NCBI RefSeq assembly: GCF_017876595.1
Contig: NZ_JAGIOG010000001.1
Span: 744,001-808,000 of the forward strand
Direction of reading: 5' to 3'
Length of the DNA: 64,000 nt
Source: Aeromicrobium fastidiosum
Lineage (GTDB): Bacteria; Actinomycetota; Actinomycetes; Propionibacteriales; Nocardioidaceae
The notes under the pieces are model-generated. The model was not told the DNA's origin and searched no databases. It was given only the letters and a program-made list of their open reading frames with translations. Within the stretch, counting starts at the first letter, position 1. Each line of letters begins with the position of its first letter. Shown here in pieces: positions 51,703-61,134 of this stretch. Made by a program: the position numbers and the translations under genes.

Positions 51703-52176
51703 TCAGGCCTTGTAGACGCGCGTCGACATGATCATGTCGGCGAACGTCCTGTTCTCGCGGTCCCACGTCGGCCACAGGTAGCCGAGCAGGCACGGCAGGC
51801 TGTCGAGGATGTGCACGAGCTGCCGCGCGAACGTCAGTCCGCCGCCGATCGGCTGCTGGGTCGTCGCCGACAGCACCGTGATGCCGAGCAGCTTCTTGCC
51901 GAGCGTCTGGCCCGTCGAGCCCTGGCGGATGACCCAGTTGTAGACGAACCAGCCGATCGCGAAGACCAGGTAGATCACGAACGGCACGCCCGTCAGCTGG
52001 AAGGCAGCACCCTTGGTCTCGCCCGAGGTGTCGACGCTGTTGTCGCCGAAAGCGACCGTAAGCACCGTGAGCACCACGACGGTCGGGATCGAGTCGACGA
52101 TGAGCGCACCCACGCGGGAGATCCAGCTCGCGTACGGACGGGCGGCGGCGGGCGGCACGGCGGAGTAGTCGGTCAT
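51703..52176 (-). CDS. RDD family membrane protein
   Basis: 157 residues from the ATG at 52176. ARPYASWISRVGALIVDSIP holds the Arg-Asp-type RDD start, with three hydrophobic segments (about 22-42, 63-85, 100-125). GQTLGKKLLGITVL is the conserved cytoplasmic loop of the family. RDD genes are often placed at the end of mce operons in actinobacteria. Here it follows the Mce-associated genes by 72 bp on the same strand, so it is probably part of the system, perhaps as a membrane accessory. Confidence 0.88.
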   Translation of the reverse strand: MTDYSAVPPAAARPYASWISRVGALIVDSIPTVVVLTVLTVAFGDNSVDTSGETKGAAFQLTGVPFVIYLVFAIGWFVYNWVIRQGSTGQTLGKKLLGITVLSATTQQPIGGGLTFARQLVHILDSLPCLLGYLWPTWDRENRTFADMIMSTRVYKA

Positions 52177-52248
52177 GATGCTCCTGGCGTCGGTGGGCGG
52201 ACCCACACCGTAGCGTCGCCGCGGCCGCACGGCACGACGTTCACGCGG

Positions 52249-52752
52249 TCACAGCGGCTTGAGGCTCGTGATCTTCCAGGTGCTGCCCTGCCTCTTGGCC
52301 GTCACCGACAGCTGGGCCGCCGAGACGCTCGACTCGGAGTCGCTGGCCCGCTGGCTCGACTGGTCGAGGAACACCAGCAGCGTGGCGGTGTCGCCGCGCA
52401 GCTCCTTGACGCCGATGGCCTGCACCTGGGCGGTCAGCTTGAGCTGCTGGCCGGGAGCCCGCTCCTGCAGCGACGCGAACAGCGTGTCGTACTCCTTGCG
52501 GGCCTTGCCCGACAGCACCGCGTCGGCGGCGGCCTCCGTCGTGGCAGGGTCCTGGAAGTCGTAGGTCAGCACGCGGCCGAGCGCCTGCGAGACGCTGGTC
52601 TGCAGCTGGGCCGTCTGCTTGCTGTCGATGACCGCGCCGTTGGTGACGGAGTCGTCGCCGCGCAGGTCGAACGACATCCACCAGCCGACGAGGCCGACGG
52701 CGATCAGCACGGCCGCGACGGCCAGCGGGAGGGTACGGCGAACCGTCGTCAT
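52249..52752 (-). CDS. Mce-associated membrane protein (second)
   Basis: 167 residues. One N-terminal transmembrane helix (LPLAVAAVLIAVGLVGWWM) and a 130-residue extracytoplasmic domain ending in SVTAKRQGSTWKITSLKPL, a form seen in Mce-associated (Mas) proteins with an NTF2-like fold. Its ATG overlaps the stop of the first such protein (ATGA). Probably helps assemble or stabilise the Mce complex; role inferred from location. Confidence 0.85.
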   Translation of the reverse strand: MTTVRRTLPLAVAAVLIAVGLVGWWMSFDLRGDDSVTNGAVIDSKQTAQLQTSVSQALGRVLTYDFQDPATTEAAADAVLSGKARKEYDTLFASLQERAPGQQLKLTAQVQAIGVKELRGDTATLLVFLDQSSQRASDSESSVSAAQLSVTAKRQGSTWKITSLKPL

Positions 52753-53396
52753 GAGAGGTTCACCGCCACCTGCTGGAGCGACTCGAGCTTCCAGCGTCCG
52801 CCCGTCTTGACCAGATCGGCCGAGAAACGGTTGCGCTTGACGGTCGGCTCGCTGCCCGGCTTGGCGGCATCCTGCACCGTCACCTCGACCGCCGCGATGA
52901 CAGTCGCGGTGGTGTCGTCGACGTCGATCACCGCAGCGTCGACGACCTTGCCCGTGGAGATCTTCTTCTGCTCGGCGAGCAGCGTGCGATCGTCCGCGCT
53001 GACACCGGCGAGCTGGTCGCGCAACGTACCCGTCGTGACCTGTGACCACGCCTTCACTCCCTTGTCGACCGACCGGTAGTCGAGCGTGTTCATGGTCTCG
53101 ATGCCCTGCCGTGCCTCGATCAGCACGGTGTCGCGGGTCTGCGCCGCGATGCGGTCGGCGTCGTGGCTGGCCTGCCACCACGCGAACGCTCCCGACGCCG
53201 CCACGAGGGCTGCGACGAGCAGCAGCAGGAGCAGCCATCCGCCCCGCTTCATGCCGGACGCCGTGGCCGTCGCGGGCGTGTCGTCCCCGGCATCGTCCGC
53301 GGTGTCGTCCGCCGTCAGATCGGTGTCGACGTCGTCGACCACCTCGACCGGCTCGTCCGTGTGCATCGTGCTCGTGCTCGTGCTCGTGCTCGTCAT
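52749..53396 (-). CDS. Mce-associated membrane protein (first)
   Basis: 215 residues. A low-complexity Ser/Thr start (STSTSTST) and an acidic Asp/Thr-rich cytoplasmic region (to about 48) precede one transmembrane helix (GGWLLLLLLVAALVAASGAF). The extracytoplasmic domain ends NRFSADLVKTGGRWKLESLQ, the NTF2-like layout of Mas proteins. Its start overlaps the mceF stop (ATGA). The Ser-Thr run is encoded by a hexanucleotide tandem repeat at 53367-53390. Confidence 0.87.
   Translation of the reverse strand: MTSTSTSTSTMHTDEPVEVVDDVDTDLTADDTADDAGDDTPATATASGMKRGGWLLLLLLVAALVAASGAFAWWQASHDADRIAAQTRDTVLIEARQGIETMNTLDYRSVDKGVKAWSQVTTGTLRDQLAGVSADDRTLLAEQKKISTGKVVDAAVIDVDDTTATVIAAVEVTVQDAAKPGSEPTVKRNRFSADLVKTGGRWKLESLQQVAVNLS
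53367..53390. repeat. Hexanucleotide tandem repeat (CGTGCT)x4 in the Mce-associated gene
   Basis: Four perfect copies of CGTGCT on the plus strand, directly at the N-terminus of the minus-strand Mas gene (start 53396). Each unit encodes Ser-Thr, so gain or loss of units keeps the frame. Confidence 0.85.
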
Positions 53397-54604
53397 CGTG
53401 CTCCCCCCATCAGATCGCTCAGCGAGTCGGCGACGCCGACCTTGGGCGTCTTCGTCTGTGCCGCTGCAGCGCCCCCAGTGTCACCCACGGCCGCCGTCGC
53501 GCCCGACTTCTTCGGCACACTGCTCGGTCCGCGGACACCCGTGCCCGTCGACGGTGACGCCGTGCAGCCGGCATCGGTGTTGAACGGACGACCCGCGCTG
53601 GTGTCGAGTCCCGGACGCACGTCGGTGCCGCCGTAGCCGCTGGTGCAGGGCAGCGGGTCGAAGAACGAGGTCGCGAGGCCGAGATTGAGGCCCTGCGAGC
53701 CGTTGACGGCCCAGCCGATGCTGAAGGCGGTCGGCAGGTTGACCAGCGCGTCCTGCACACCGGCGGAGTTGGTGCCGAAGATCTGCGCGGTCGAGACGAG
53801 GTTGCTCATCAACATGCCGAGCGGCCCGCCGACCTGCGTGAACAGCTTGTCGATCTGCCGCGCCGCCGCCGGGGTGCTCTCGATCAGGGCCCGCAGATCA
53901 CCGTCCGAGCTCTCGAGCGTCGACGCGATGGTGCGCAGGTCGCTGCTGAAGCCCTTGATGCTGCCGGCGGCCGCCTCCTGCGTCGCGAGCACGGTGCTCG
54001 AGTTCTTGATGAGCTGCGAGGTGACCAAGAAGTTGGTGTCGGCCGCGTCGATGAACTCCTGCGAGGTGTCGAGGAGCCGTGACAGGTTCTGTCCGGCGCC
54101 CTGCGAGGCGTCGTAGGCCTCGTCGATGACGGTGGTCAGCGACTTGGTGTCGACCGAGCCGGCGAAGTCGCGGGCACTGCGCAGCACGTCCTCGACCGGC
54201 GGGGGCGAGGAGTCGCCGCCCGCGACGAGGCGGTCGCCGTCGGCGAGGGTGGGCCCGCCGGTCGACTCGCTGCGCAGGTCGATGTACTGCTCGCCGATCG
54301 CCGACCGGTTGGCCACCTTGACCGACACGTCGGCCGGGATCTTGTCGGCCCCGCCGTCGATGCGCAGCACCGCCTCGGCACCCTGGGGCGTCGCGGTGAG
54401 TGACGAGATGCGACCCACCGGCACGCCGCGGTAGGTGACCTCGCCGTTCTCGAACGAGCCGGCCGCATCGGGCAGCGCGACCGTGACGGAGTAGCTCGAC
54501 CGCGTGAAGTCGATGCCGACGTAACGAGCGCCCAGGTAGGCGGTCGCGAGCAGGGCCACGGCCACGAAGGCCAGGAGCTTGGCCTTGATACCGGTCGTCA
54601 GCAT
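53393..54604 (-). CDS. mceF: Mce family protein, MceF position
   Basis: 403 residues, from ATG 54604 (or GTG 54607) in a TGATG overlap with mceE. One N-terminal transmembrane helix (LLAFVAVALLATAYLGARYV), then an MlaD/Mce domain (about 35-115; YSVTVALPDAAGSFENGEVT, VTYRGVPVGRISSL) and a long helical coiled region to about 300. The C-terminus is Gly/Ser/Thr-rich. As in other operons it closes the six-gene A-F series forming the periplasmic tunnel for lipid import. Confidence 0.93.
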   Translation of the reverse strand: MLTTGIKAKLLAFVAVALLATAYLGARYVGIDFTRSSYSVTVALPDAAGSFENGEVTYRGVPVGRISSLTATPQGAEAVLRIDGGADKIPADVSVKVANRSAIGEQYIDLRSESTGGPTLADGDRLVAGGDSSPPPVEDVLRSARDFAGSVDTKSLTTVIDEAYDASQGAGQNLSRLLDTSQEFIDAADTNFLVTSQLIKNSSTVLATQEAAAGSIKGFSSDLRTIASTLESSDGDLRALIESTPAAARQIDKLFTQVGGPLGMLMSNLVSTAQIFGTNSAGVQDALVNLPTAFSIGWAVNGSQGLNLGLATSFFDPLPCTSGYGGTDVRPGLDTSAGRPFNTDAGCTASPSTGTGVRGPSSVPKKSGATAAVGDTGGAAAAQTKTPKVGVADSLSDLMGGAR

Positions 54605-55953
54605 CACTCACCACCGTCCTTGGGGGTCGAGGTCGGAGTCGGCGTGGACGAGGGCTCGTCGCGCGTCGGCGTGGGTGCTGTCGGCGACGGCGATCCCGTC
54701 GGGGACGGGGACGGCTGGCTGGGGCTCGGCGTCGTCGGGCTGGGCGACGACGGGCTGGCGCTCGGCTTCGGCGACGGGATCGGGGCGGACGGCACGGGCA
54801 CCGTGGGCGTCGGCATCCCCGGGATCGCCGAGTCGGTCGGCGGCAGCAGCGACGGCGACGGGATCGACGCCGGCCGCTTCCGGTTGCTCGATGCAGCCCC
54901 GGGGGTTGCGGCGTTGGGGTCCTCGACCTGCGGCCATGAGCAGCCGATCGCGCCGCAGCCGCTGGGCAGCGTCCGGAAGTTCGTCTCGATGAACACGTTG
55001 AGGTAGTCGCCCTTGATGGCCCCCAGCACGGAGTCGGGGAACGGGTAGGTCAGCAGGATCTGCAGCGACTTCGGCAGGTCTTCGCCCGACCGGGCCAGCT
55101 GCTGCAGGATCGGCTCGAGCGACTTGAGGTCGGCGACGATGTCGTCCTGCGCCGCGTCGAGCGTGTCGACCGTGACGGACGAGAGCCGGTCGAGCGACTT
55201 GAGCATCGCGACGAGCTGCTTGCGCTGCTTGACCAGCACCTTCATGCCGGGGCTGAGGCCGTCGAGGGCCGACGCGATCTTGGTCTTGTCGGCGTCGAGG
55301 GTCGTCGAGAGCCTCGCGAGGCCGTCGATCGCCGAGGTGATCGACTCCTTGCGGGCATCGAGAGACGACACGAACGTCTCGATCTGGCGCAGCGACTTCT
55401 TGACCTGCTCGGGGCGACCCTCCGAGACCTTCTGCAGCTCGCGGGAGATCTCCTGGAACTGGCCGATGCCGCCGCCGTTGAGCACCATCGACAGCGAGCC
55501 CAGCACCTGCTCGACCTGCGCGGCCTGCGAGGTGTCGGCCAGGCCCAGCCGGTCGCCCGACTTGATGGGCGGTGCCGAGATGGGGGCCTCGGGGCGCACC
55601 AGGCCGACGTACTTCTCGCCCAGCAGCGAGGTCTGCTGCAGACGCGCCGTCGTGCCGGCGGGCAGGTCGACCGAGCGGTTGACGACGAGCTCGACCCGCG
55701 CGCTGCGACCGTCCTTGTTGAGGGTGATCTTCTGGACGCGACCCACCGAGACGTTGTCGACCTTGACGGTCGACTGCGGCACGAGGTCGAGGACGTCCTC
55801 GAAGTCGGCGGAGATGCGCAGCGGCTTGGAGCCGACATCGGCACCGCCGGGCAGCGGCGTCTCGTAGACGCCGCCCGACAGGACGCCGCAGCCGCCGAGG
55901 GCAAGCGACGCGGACGCCGCGAGGGCGGCGGCTGTGACGCGAAGCCGCCTCAC
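54604..55953 (-). CDS. mceE: Mce family lipoprotein, MceE position
   Basis: 449 residues from a GTG at 55953. The signal peptide ends in a lipobox, LALGGC (Cys22), the hallmark of MceE (LprK-like) within the series. The Mce domain covers about 45-125 (LRISADFEDVLDLVPQSTVK). A helical needle section follows to about 310. The last 95 residues are a Pro/Ser/Thr repeat tail (TPSPSQPSPSPTGSPSPT), longer than usual and possibly cell-wall-spanning or glycosylated. Coupled at both ends by overlap. Confidence 0.95.
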   Translation of the reverse strand: MRRLRVTAAALAASASLALGGCGVLSGGVYETPLPGGADVGSKPLRISADFEDVLDLVPQSTVKVDNVSVGRVQKITLNKDGRSARVELVVNRSVDLPAGTTARLQQTSLLGEKYVGLVRPEAPISAPPIKSGDRLGLADTSQAAQVEQVLGSLSMVLNGGGIGQFQEISRELQKVSEGRPEQVKKSLRQIETFVSSLDARKESITSAIDGLARLSTTLDADKTKIASALDGLSPGMKVLVKQRKQLVAMLKSLDRLSSVTVDTLDAAQDDIVADLKSLEPILQQLARSGEDLPKSLQILLTYPFPDSVLGAIKGDYLNVFIETNFRTLPSGCGAIGCSWPQVEDPNAATPGAASSNRKRPASIPSPSLLPPTDSAIPGMPTPTVPVPSAPIPSPKPSASPSSPSPTTPSPSQPSPSPTGSPSPTAPTPTRDEPSSTPTPTSTPKDGGE

Positions 55954-56984
55954 TGGTCGCCTCCCGCACCGGGCAGGAGCAACGGCGGCGAGGACGCCGA
56001 CGACTTCTGCGTCAGGCCGCCATCGGACCAGATCGACGTCTCGTTGAGGTTGCCGCGACCGTCGAGCGTGTTGTTGGGAGCGTTGTAGGCCCGCAAGAAG
56101 TTCTGCAGCACGACGGGCACGAGGCGCACCGACTCCTCGAGCGAGGCCTTCTGCTTGACCAGCACCTGCGTGGGGCCGAGCAGGTTGTCGACGCTGGTCT
56201 TGATGTTGCCGCGGTTGTCGTCGATGAAGTCGTCGACGATGGCGAGCGCGTCACCCAGGTTGGCGATCGCGTCGGCGAGGTCCTCGCGGTCGTCGGCGAG
56301 GTAGTCGGTGACGGCCGCGAACTGCCGGTTGACGTCGGCGACGCTCTGGTCGTTGGCGACGAGCATGTCGTTGAACTCCTTGAAGTTCGCGATCGTCGCG
56401 AACAGGTCGTCGCTGGACGAGGCGAGGGTGCCGGTGGCCTGACCGAACTCGTCGATCGCGCGGTTGATGCCCTTGCCGTTGCCGTCGAGGTTGCGGGCGG
56501 CGACGTCGAGCAGGTCGGACAGCGCACCCTCCTTGTTGGCTCCGTCGGGTCCGAGCTGTGTCGCGACGTCGGTGAGGCTCGCGTAGAGATCGTCGATCTC
56601 GACCGGCACGGCGGTGCGGTCGCGCGGGATCACGGCACCGTCCTTGAGCCGCGCTCCGCCGGCGTCGGGCTTGGTGAGCTGCACGAACCGGTCGCTGACG
56701 AGCGTCGGGGCGACGAGCACCGCGGCGGTGTCGGCCTCGACGTGCTGGCCGGGCTCGAGCTTCATCGACACCCGCACGGCGGGGCCCTCGGCCTTGACCG
56801 CCGTGACGGTGCCGACCTTGACGCCCAGCACCTGCACCTCCGAGCCCGGGTAGAGACCGACGGTCGACTCGAACATCGCGTCGACCTTGGTCGCGCCGGC
56901 CGACGACGAGCGCCAGGCGAGGAACACCGCGATCACGAGCAGCGCGAGGACGACTGCTCCGATGGACTTGCGCACCGTGATCAT
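55950..56984 (-). CDS. mceD: Mce family protein, MceD position
   Basis: 344 residues from the ATG at 56984, overlapping the mceC stop (ATGA). An N-terminal helix (IGAVVLALLVIAVFLAW) anchors it, then the Mce domain (about 35-115; ESTVGLYPGSEVQVLGVKVG) and a long helical region with SDDLFATIANFKEFNDMLV. The frame extends upstream to 57068, but that part is noise. Forms the tunnel with the other Mce proteins. Confidence 0.94.
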   Translation of the reverse strand: MITVRKSIGAVVLALLVIAVFLAWRSSSAGATKVDAMFESTVGLYPGSEVQVLGVKVGTVTAVKAEGPAVRVSMKLEPGQHVEADTAAVLVAPTLVSDRFVQLTKPDAGGARLKDGAVIPRDRTAVPVEIDDLYASLTDVATQLGPDGANKEGALSDLLDVAARNLDGNGKGINRAIDEFGQATGTLASSSDDLFATIANFKEFNDMLVANDQSVADVNRQFAAVTDYLADDREDLADAIANLGDALAIVDDFIDDNRGNIKTSVDNLLGPTQVLVKQKASLEESVRLVPVVLQNFLRAYNAPNNTLDGRGNLNETSIWSDGGLTQKSSASSPPLLLPGAGGDQ

Positions 56985-58003
56985 CGTCCGCCTCCCTTGG
57001 CCGGCGCACAGTTGCGCGCCACGTCGTTCTCGAGCAGGGGCCGCTTGTCGGGCCCGAACAGACCGCACACGTACGAGTCGATCCAGTTGCCGTTGCCCAT
57101 CGCGGAGGTCAGCACCCGGTAGTAGGGTCCGAGCCGCTTGAGCGCTGCGTCGAGGTTGTCCTGGTTGTCCTGCAGGATGCGCGAGACGTCGTCGAGCTTG
57201 GCCAGGGCCGGCTTGAGCGCCTTCTCGTTGTCCTTCACGAGACCTCGCAGCTGGACGCCCAGGCGTGCGGTGCCGTCGAGCATCTTGGAGACGGTGTCAC
57301 GTCGCTGCTCGAGCTCGTCGAGCAGCGAGCTGCCGTCGGTGATGATCTTGGCGAACTCGGCATTGCGGTCCTTCAGGGTCTTGGAGACCGTGTTGGTCGA
57401 GGCCAGCAGGCGGGTGAGCTCGTCGTCGCGGCTCGAGATCGTCCGCGACAGATCGGTCAGGCCCGTCACCATCGTGCGCACCGAGTCGGGCGTGTTGCGG
57501 AACGCGTCGCTGAGTGCCGTGAAGCTCGCCTCGAGCTGGTCGGTGTCGATCGTCTCGATCGAGTCGGAGAGATCGGAGAACGCCTCGTTGACGTCGTACG
57601 GCGTCGTGGTGCGGTCGATCGGGATGGGGCCGCTGAGCTGCTTGGAGCCCAGCGGGTCGACGGCCAGGAACTTCTGGCCGAGCATCGTCTTGACCTTGAC
57701 CGCGGCGGACGTCTGGTCGCCCATGCGGTCGACCTTGGCGCGGAACTTGACCGTGACGACCGTGCCGTCGAGCGAGATGTCGGTGACCTTGCCGACCTTG
57801 ACGCCGGCCACCCGCACCTCATTGCCCTCCTTGAGGCCACCGGCCTCCTTGAACTGCGCGGAGTACACCTTGCCGCCGCCGATGACGGGCAGGGCAGCCG
57901 CGTTGAACGTGATCATGAAGATCAGCGCCAGGGCCAGCAGCCCGACGATCGCGATCACGATCTTGTTGCGCTCGGCAAAAGCCGTGGGGTATGTCTTGGT
58001 CAT
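56981..58003 (-). CDS. mceC: Mce family protein, MceC position
   Basis: 340 residues from the ATG at 58003 (GAGAGGTG upstream; TGATG overlap with mceB). Anchor helix IVIAIVGLLALALIFMITF, Mce domain at about 40-120 (YSAQFKEAGGLKEGNEVRVA), then a helical section with regular polar spacing (ERNAEFAKIITDGSSLLDEL-like). It ends in NCAPAKGGGR. Two late Cys residues are shared with MceB's C-terminus and could form a disulfide. Confidence 0.94.
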   Translation of the reverse strand: MTKTYPTAFAERNKIVIAIVGLLALALIFMITFNAAALPVIGGGKVYSAQFKEAGGLKEGNEVRVAGVKVGKVTDISLDGTVVTVKFRAKVDRMGDQTSAAVKVKTMLGQKFLAVDPLGSKQLSGPIPIDRTTTPYDVNEAFSDLSDSIETIDTDQLEASFTALSDAFRNTPDSVRTMVTGLTDLSRTISSRDDELTRLLASTNTVSKTLKDRNAEFAKIITDGSSLLDELEQRRDTVSKMLDGTARLGVQLRGLVKDNEKALKPALAKLDDVSRILQDNQDNLDAALKRLGPYYRVLTSAMGNGNWIDSYVCGLFGPDKRPLLENDVARNCAPAKGGGR

Positions 58004-59010
58004 CAGCGGCACCTCTCCGCGACGGGCATGGCGCCCAGGTCTCCGAAGTAGCCCTCGGGTCGGGGGATCTTGCCCTCGATCGAGCAGGCGTAGAAGTTGA
58101 GCCACGAGCCGTACGAGCCGAGACGGCCGATGCGGTCGAGCTTGACGGGCAGCTGCTCGAAGAATGAGTCGAGCTCGGGCTCGGCCTTCGACAGGTTGCC
58201 GGCCAGCTGGTCGAGCGCCGTGACGGAGCCCTTGAGGGGCTCGCGTCCCTCGTCGAGCAGGTCGGCGACGCTCGTCGTGAGGTCGCCCAGGCCGTCGAGC
58301 GTGCTGCCGATCGTCTTGCGATCGGCGGCCAGCCCCGTGACGAGCTGCTGCAGGGTCACGATCGTGGTGTCGAGCTGGCTCGACCGGTCGTTGACGACCT
58401 GCAGCACCGACGACAGGCTCGTGATGAGCTGGCCGATGACCTCGTCCTTGGCGGCGAGCGTCGAGGTGAGGCTCGCGGTGCTCGACAGCAGGCCGTCGAC
58501 CGTCGCGTCCTCGCCCTGGAACACGGCCACGATCTGGCCGCTCAGGTTGTTGACGTCCTCGGGCGACAACAGCTGCAGCAGCGGCTGGAAGCCGTTGAAC
58601 AGCATCGTCAGGTCGAGCGCGGGGCTCGTGTGGTCGAGGTCGAACGTGTAGCCCGGACGCAGCGCGGGGGCCGAGCCGGTGGGCGGCTCGAGTGAGATGT
58701 AGCGCTGGCCGATCAGGTTGCGGAACCGCAGCTCGGCGGTCGTCCCCTCCATCAGGGGAGCGGTGCGCGAGGCCGTGAACGTGACGCGGGCGCGCCGTCC
58801 GTCGACGACCTCGACCGTGCTGACGGTGCCGATCTTGACGCCCGACATGCGCACGTCGTCGCCGCGGTTGAGGCTCGTGGCGTCGGTGAAGATCGCGTGG
58901 AACTCGCGCGTCGCACCGCCGCTGTCGTTGCGGATCGTGGCAGCCAGCGCCACGGTGGCCAGCACCGTCACGAGGATGAACGTGATGCTCTTGATCAAGA
59001 GCTTGGTCAT
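58003..59010 (-). CDS. mceB: Mce family protein, MceB position
   Basis: 335 residues from the ATG at 59010, overlapping the mceA stop. Anchor helix LLIKSITFILVTVLATVALA, Mce domain about 35-115 (FHAIFTDATSLNRGDDVRMS, GVKIGTV), then a helical needle region and the Mce C-terminal GSWLNFYACSIEGKIPRP. Length and plan are standard. Confidence 0.94.
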   Translation of the reverse strand: MTKLLIKSITFILVTVLATVALAATIRNDSGGATREFHAIFTDATSLNRGDDVRMSGVKIGTVSTVEVVDGRRARVTFTASRTAPLMEGTTAELRFRNLIGQRYISLEPPTGSAPALRPGYTFDLDHTSPALDLTMLFNGFQPLLQLLSPEDVNNLSGQIVAVFQGEDATVDGLLSSTASLTSTLAAKDEVIGQLITSLSSVLQVVNDRSSQLDTTIVTLQQLVTGLAADRKTIGSTLDGLGDLTTSVADLLDEGREPLKGSVTALDQLAGNLSKAEPELDSFFEQLPVKLDRIGRLGSYGSWLNFYACSIEGKIPRPEGYFGDLGAMPVAERCR

Positions 59011-60296
59011 TTCAGCACCACCTGGGTGCCGCGGAGCGAGGGGCCCAGCAGCAGGCTGCTCCACGACGGATAGTCATCGGGTGCGAGTCCCTGGGTGGGA
59101 GCCACGATCTCGGCGACGAGCTGGTTCTCGGCCGGCGAGTTGGCCTGGCCGAGACCTGCGTTGTCGCCGATGCGTTCGGGGATGGCCGTGCGCGGGGGCG
59201 CGATCGTCTCGGGATCACCCGAGGCGGCGGCCGCGGCCGGCGTCGTGCCGACCTGACCGGTCACGTACGGGCAGCGGGCCGACTTGCCCGAGGCGAACTT
59301 CACGGCGTCCTTTCCGGCGAGGTACTTGCCCCGGCTGGGGACGATGTTGAGCCGCAGGTGCAGGCCCGGCTCGTCGGTGCCCTTGCCCAGCGTCTTGTCC
59401 ATCGTGGGAATGAAGTCGCGGGCCGACTTGAACAGGCACGGGAACTGCTTGGCGTACGGGCGGGCCGCGTCGAGTGCCGCGCGGCTCTCGTCGGCGAGCA
59501 CCTCGATGGTCTGCCGGTTGTCGCTGACGAACCCCTCGGCCGCGTTCGAGGAGCCGATGACCGTCGCGTAGACGTCCTTCAACGTCGTCTGCTGGTCGAC
59601 CAGGGTGCGCGACGTCGTGGTGAGCGTGTCGAGCGCGTCGAGCAGATCGGGGGCCGCGGCGGTGTAGACGTCGGCGACCCGTCCGAGTGCGGCGAGGTCG
59701 TCGGTCATCTGCGGCACCAGGGGGTTGAGCTTGTCGAGGTAGGAGCCGAACGTCGTGAGCGTGTCGCCGATCTGGTCGCCTCGACCCCGCAACGTCGTCG
59801 ACAGCTCGCCGAGCGTCGCCGAGAGCTTCTCGGGCTGGATCGACTTGAGCACCGGGAGCAGCTCGTCGAAGACCTGCTCGAGCTCGACCGACTCGTCGCT
59901 GCTGTCCTGGACGATGGTGTCGCCGGCGGTCAGCCCCTCGCCGGCCTTGGTGGCCGGTGTCACGAGCGAGACGTAGCGCTCGCCGAACAGCGTCTTGGGC
60001 AGCAGCCGGGCCGTGGTGTCGCGCGGCAGCTCCTTGGCCGTGTCGGGCTCGAGCGCCAGCTCGATGACCGCACCCTCGCCGTCCGACCGCACCTTGGCCA
60101 CCGTGCCGACCGGGACGCCGTTGAGCTTGACGTCGGAGCCCTTCTGCAGGGCGTTGCCGACCGGGCCGGTGCGCAGGTCGACGTCGACACTCGACACGAA
60201 GGCGCGGTCGTACGTCAGCACGGCGACGCCGACGAGCAGCGCGGCCAGCGCGAGGTAGCCGAGGCCGAGGCCCGCGTCGAGAAGGCGTCCCCTCAT
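59007..60296 (-). CDS. mceA: Mce family protein, MceA position
   Basis: 429 residues from the ATG at 60296, overlapping the YrbEB stop (ATGA). Anchor helix LGYLALAALLVGVAVLTY, Mce domain about 35-120 (VDLRTGPVGNALQKGSDVKL, NGVPVGTVAKV), helical needle region with the PYAKQFPCLFKSARDF motif that recurs in MceA proteins, and an Ala/Pro-rich tail. First of the six substrate-binding components. Confidence 0.95.
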   Translation of the reverse strand: MRGRLLDAGLGLGYLALAALLVGVAVLTYDRAFVSSVDVDLRTGPVGNALQKGSDVKLNGVPVGTVAKVRSDGEGAVIELALEPDTAKELPRDTTARLLPKTLFGERYVSLVTPATKAGEGLTAGDTIVQDSSDESVELEQVFDELLPVLKSIQPEKLSATLGELSTTLRGRGDQIGDTLTTFGSYLDKLNPLVPQMTDDLAALGRVADVYTAAAPDLLDALDTLTTTSRTLVDQQTTLKDVYATVIGSSNAAEGFVSDNRQTIEVLADESRAALDAARPYAKQFPCLFKSARDFIPTMDKTLGKGTDEPGLHLRLNIVPSRGKYLAGKDAVKFASGKSARCPYVTGQVGTTPAAAAASGDPETIAPPRTAIPERIGDNAGLGQANSPAENQLVAEIVAPTQGLAPDDYPSWSSLLLGPSLRGTQVVLK

Positions 60297-61132
60297 CCGG
60301 CGATCCTGACGGTCGTCGTGGTGCCCCACAGGGCCATCGACAGCAGCAGGTCGAGCACCGCGACGGTGACGATGCTGCGACGCACGGCCGTGCCGACCGC
60401 GATGCCGACGCCCGCGGGCCCGCCCGTGGCCTTGAAGCCCAGACGGCAGTGGATCAGGATGATCAGCACCGAGAAGATCAGCACCTTGATGAACGACAGC
60501 AGGATGTCGATCGGGGGCAGGAACAGGTTGAAGTAGTGGTCGTACGTGCCGGGCGACTGGCCGTACAGGAAGATCGTCACGAATCGCGCGCCGGCGTAAG
60601 ACGTCAGCAGGCCGATGACGTACAGCGGGATGATCGCGATGAAGCCGGCGATGACCCGGGTCGTCACGAGGTACGGGACGCTCGGCACGGCCATGACCGT
60701 CAGGGCGTCGACCTCCTCGTTGATCTTCATGGCGCCGAGCTGGGCCGTGAAGCCCGAGCCGACGGTCGCCGACAGCGCGAGGGCCGCCACGAGCGGCGCG
60801 ATCTCACGGGTGTTGAAGTAGGCCGAGATGAAGCCGTTGAGCGTCGCGGTGCCGATCTGGTCGAGCGCCGCGTAGCCCTGCATGCCGACGACGCTGCCGA
60901 CGAACAGCGTCATGCCGAGCATGACGCCGATCGTGCCGCCGATGACGGCCAGCGCGCCGGAGCCGAAGCTGACCTCCGACAGCAGGCGCATGACGTCCTT
61001 GGGATAGCGGCGCAGCGTCGCGGGGATCCAGGCCAGCACCCGTCCGTGGAACCGGATGTCCTGGCCCATGTCGGCGAGGCGGTCGATCGGGCGGTCCCAC
61101 CAGCGGGGCTCGCGCGGGGCGAGATCGGTCAT
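60293..61132 (-). CDS. YrbE/MlaE-type permease, second of pair (YrbEB)
   Basis: 279 residues from the ATG at 61132, two bases after the upstream fusion gene. MlaE-type permease with about 5-6 hydrophobic segments. Conserved: GSGALAVIGGTIGVMLGMTL, PLVAALALSATVGSGFTAQL, GAMKINEEVDALTVMAVPSV (the EEVDAL motif contacting the ATPase). It forms a heterodimer with the YrbEA part of the fusion. The frame is open to 61768, but that reading is antisense-like noise across the preceding gene. Confidence 0.95.
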   Translation of the reverse strand: MTDLAPREPRWWDRPIDRLADMGQDIRFHGRVLAWIPATLRRYPKDVMRLLSEVSFGSGALAVIGGTIGVMLGMTLFVGSVVGMQGYAALDQIGTATLNGFISAYFNTREIAPLVAALALSATVGSGFTAQLGAMKINEEVDALTVMAVPSVPYLVTTRVIAGFIAIIPLYVIGLLTSYAGARFVTIFLYGQSPGTYDHYFNLFLPPIDILLSFIKVLIFSVLIILIHCRLGFKATGGPAGVGIAVGTAVRRSIVTVAVLDLLLSMALWGTTTTVRIAG

Positions 61133-61134
61133 GG

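Noticed and set aside
48377..51715. A very long open frame on the plus strand opposite pyruvate carboxylase
   Set aside because: Antisense shadow typical of high-GC genes: it mirrors the codon periodicity of pyc, is rich in Arg/Asp/Gly/Val and has no recognisable domain.
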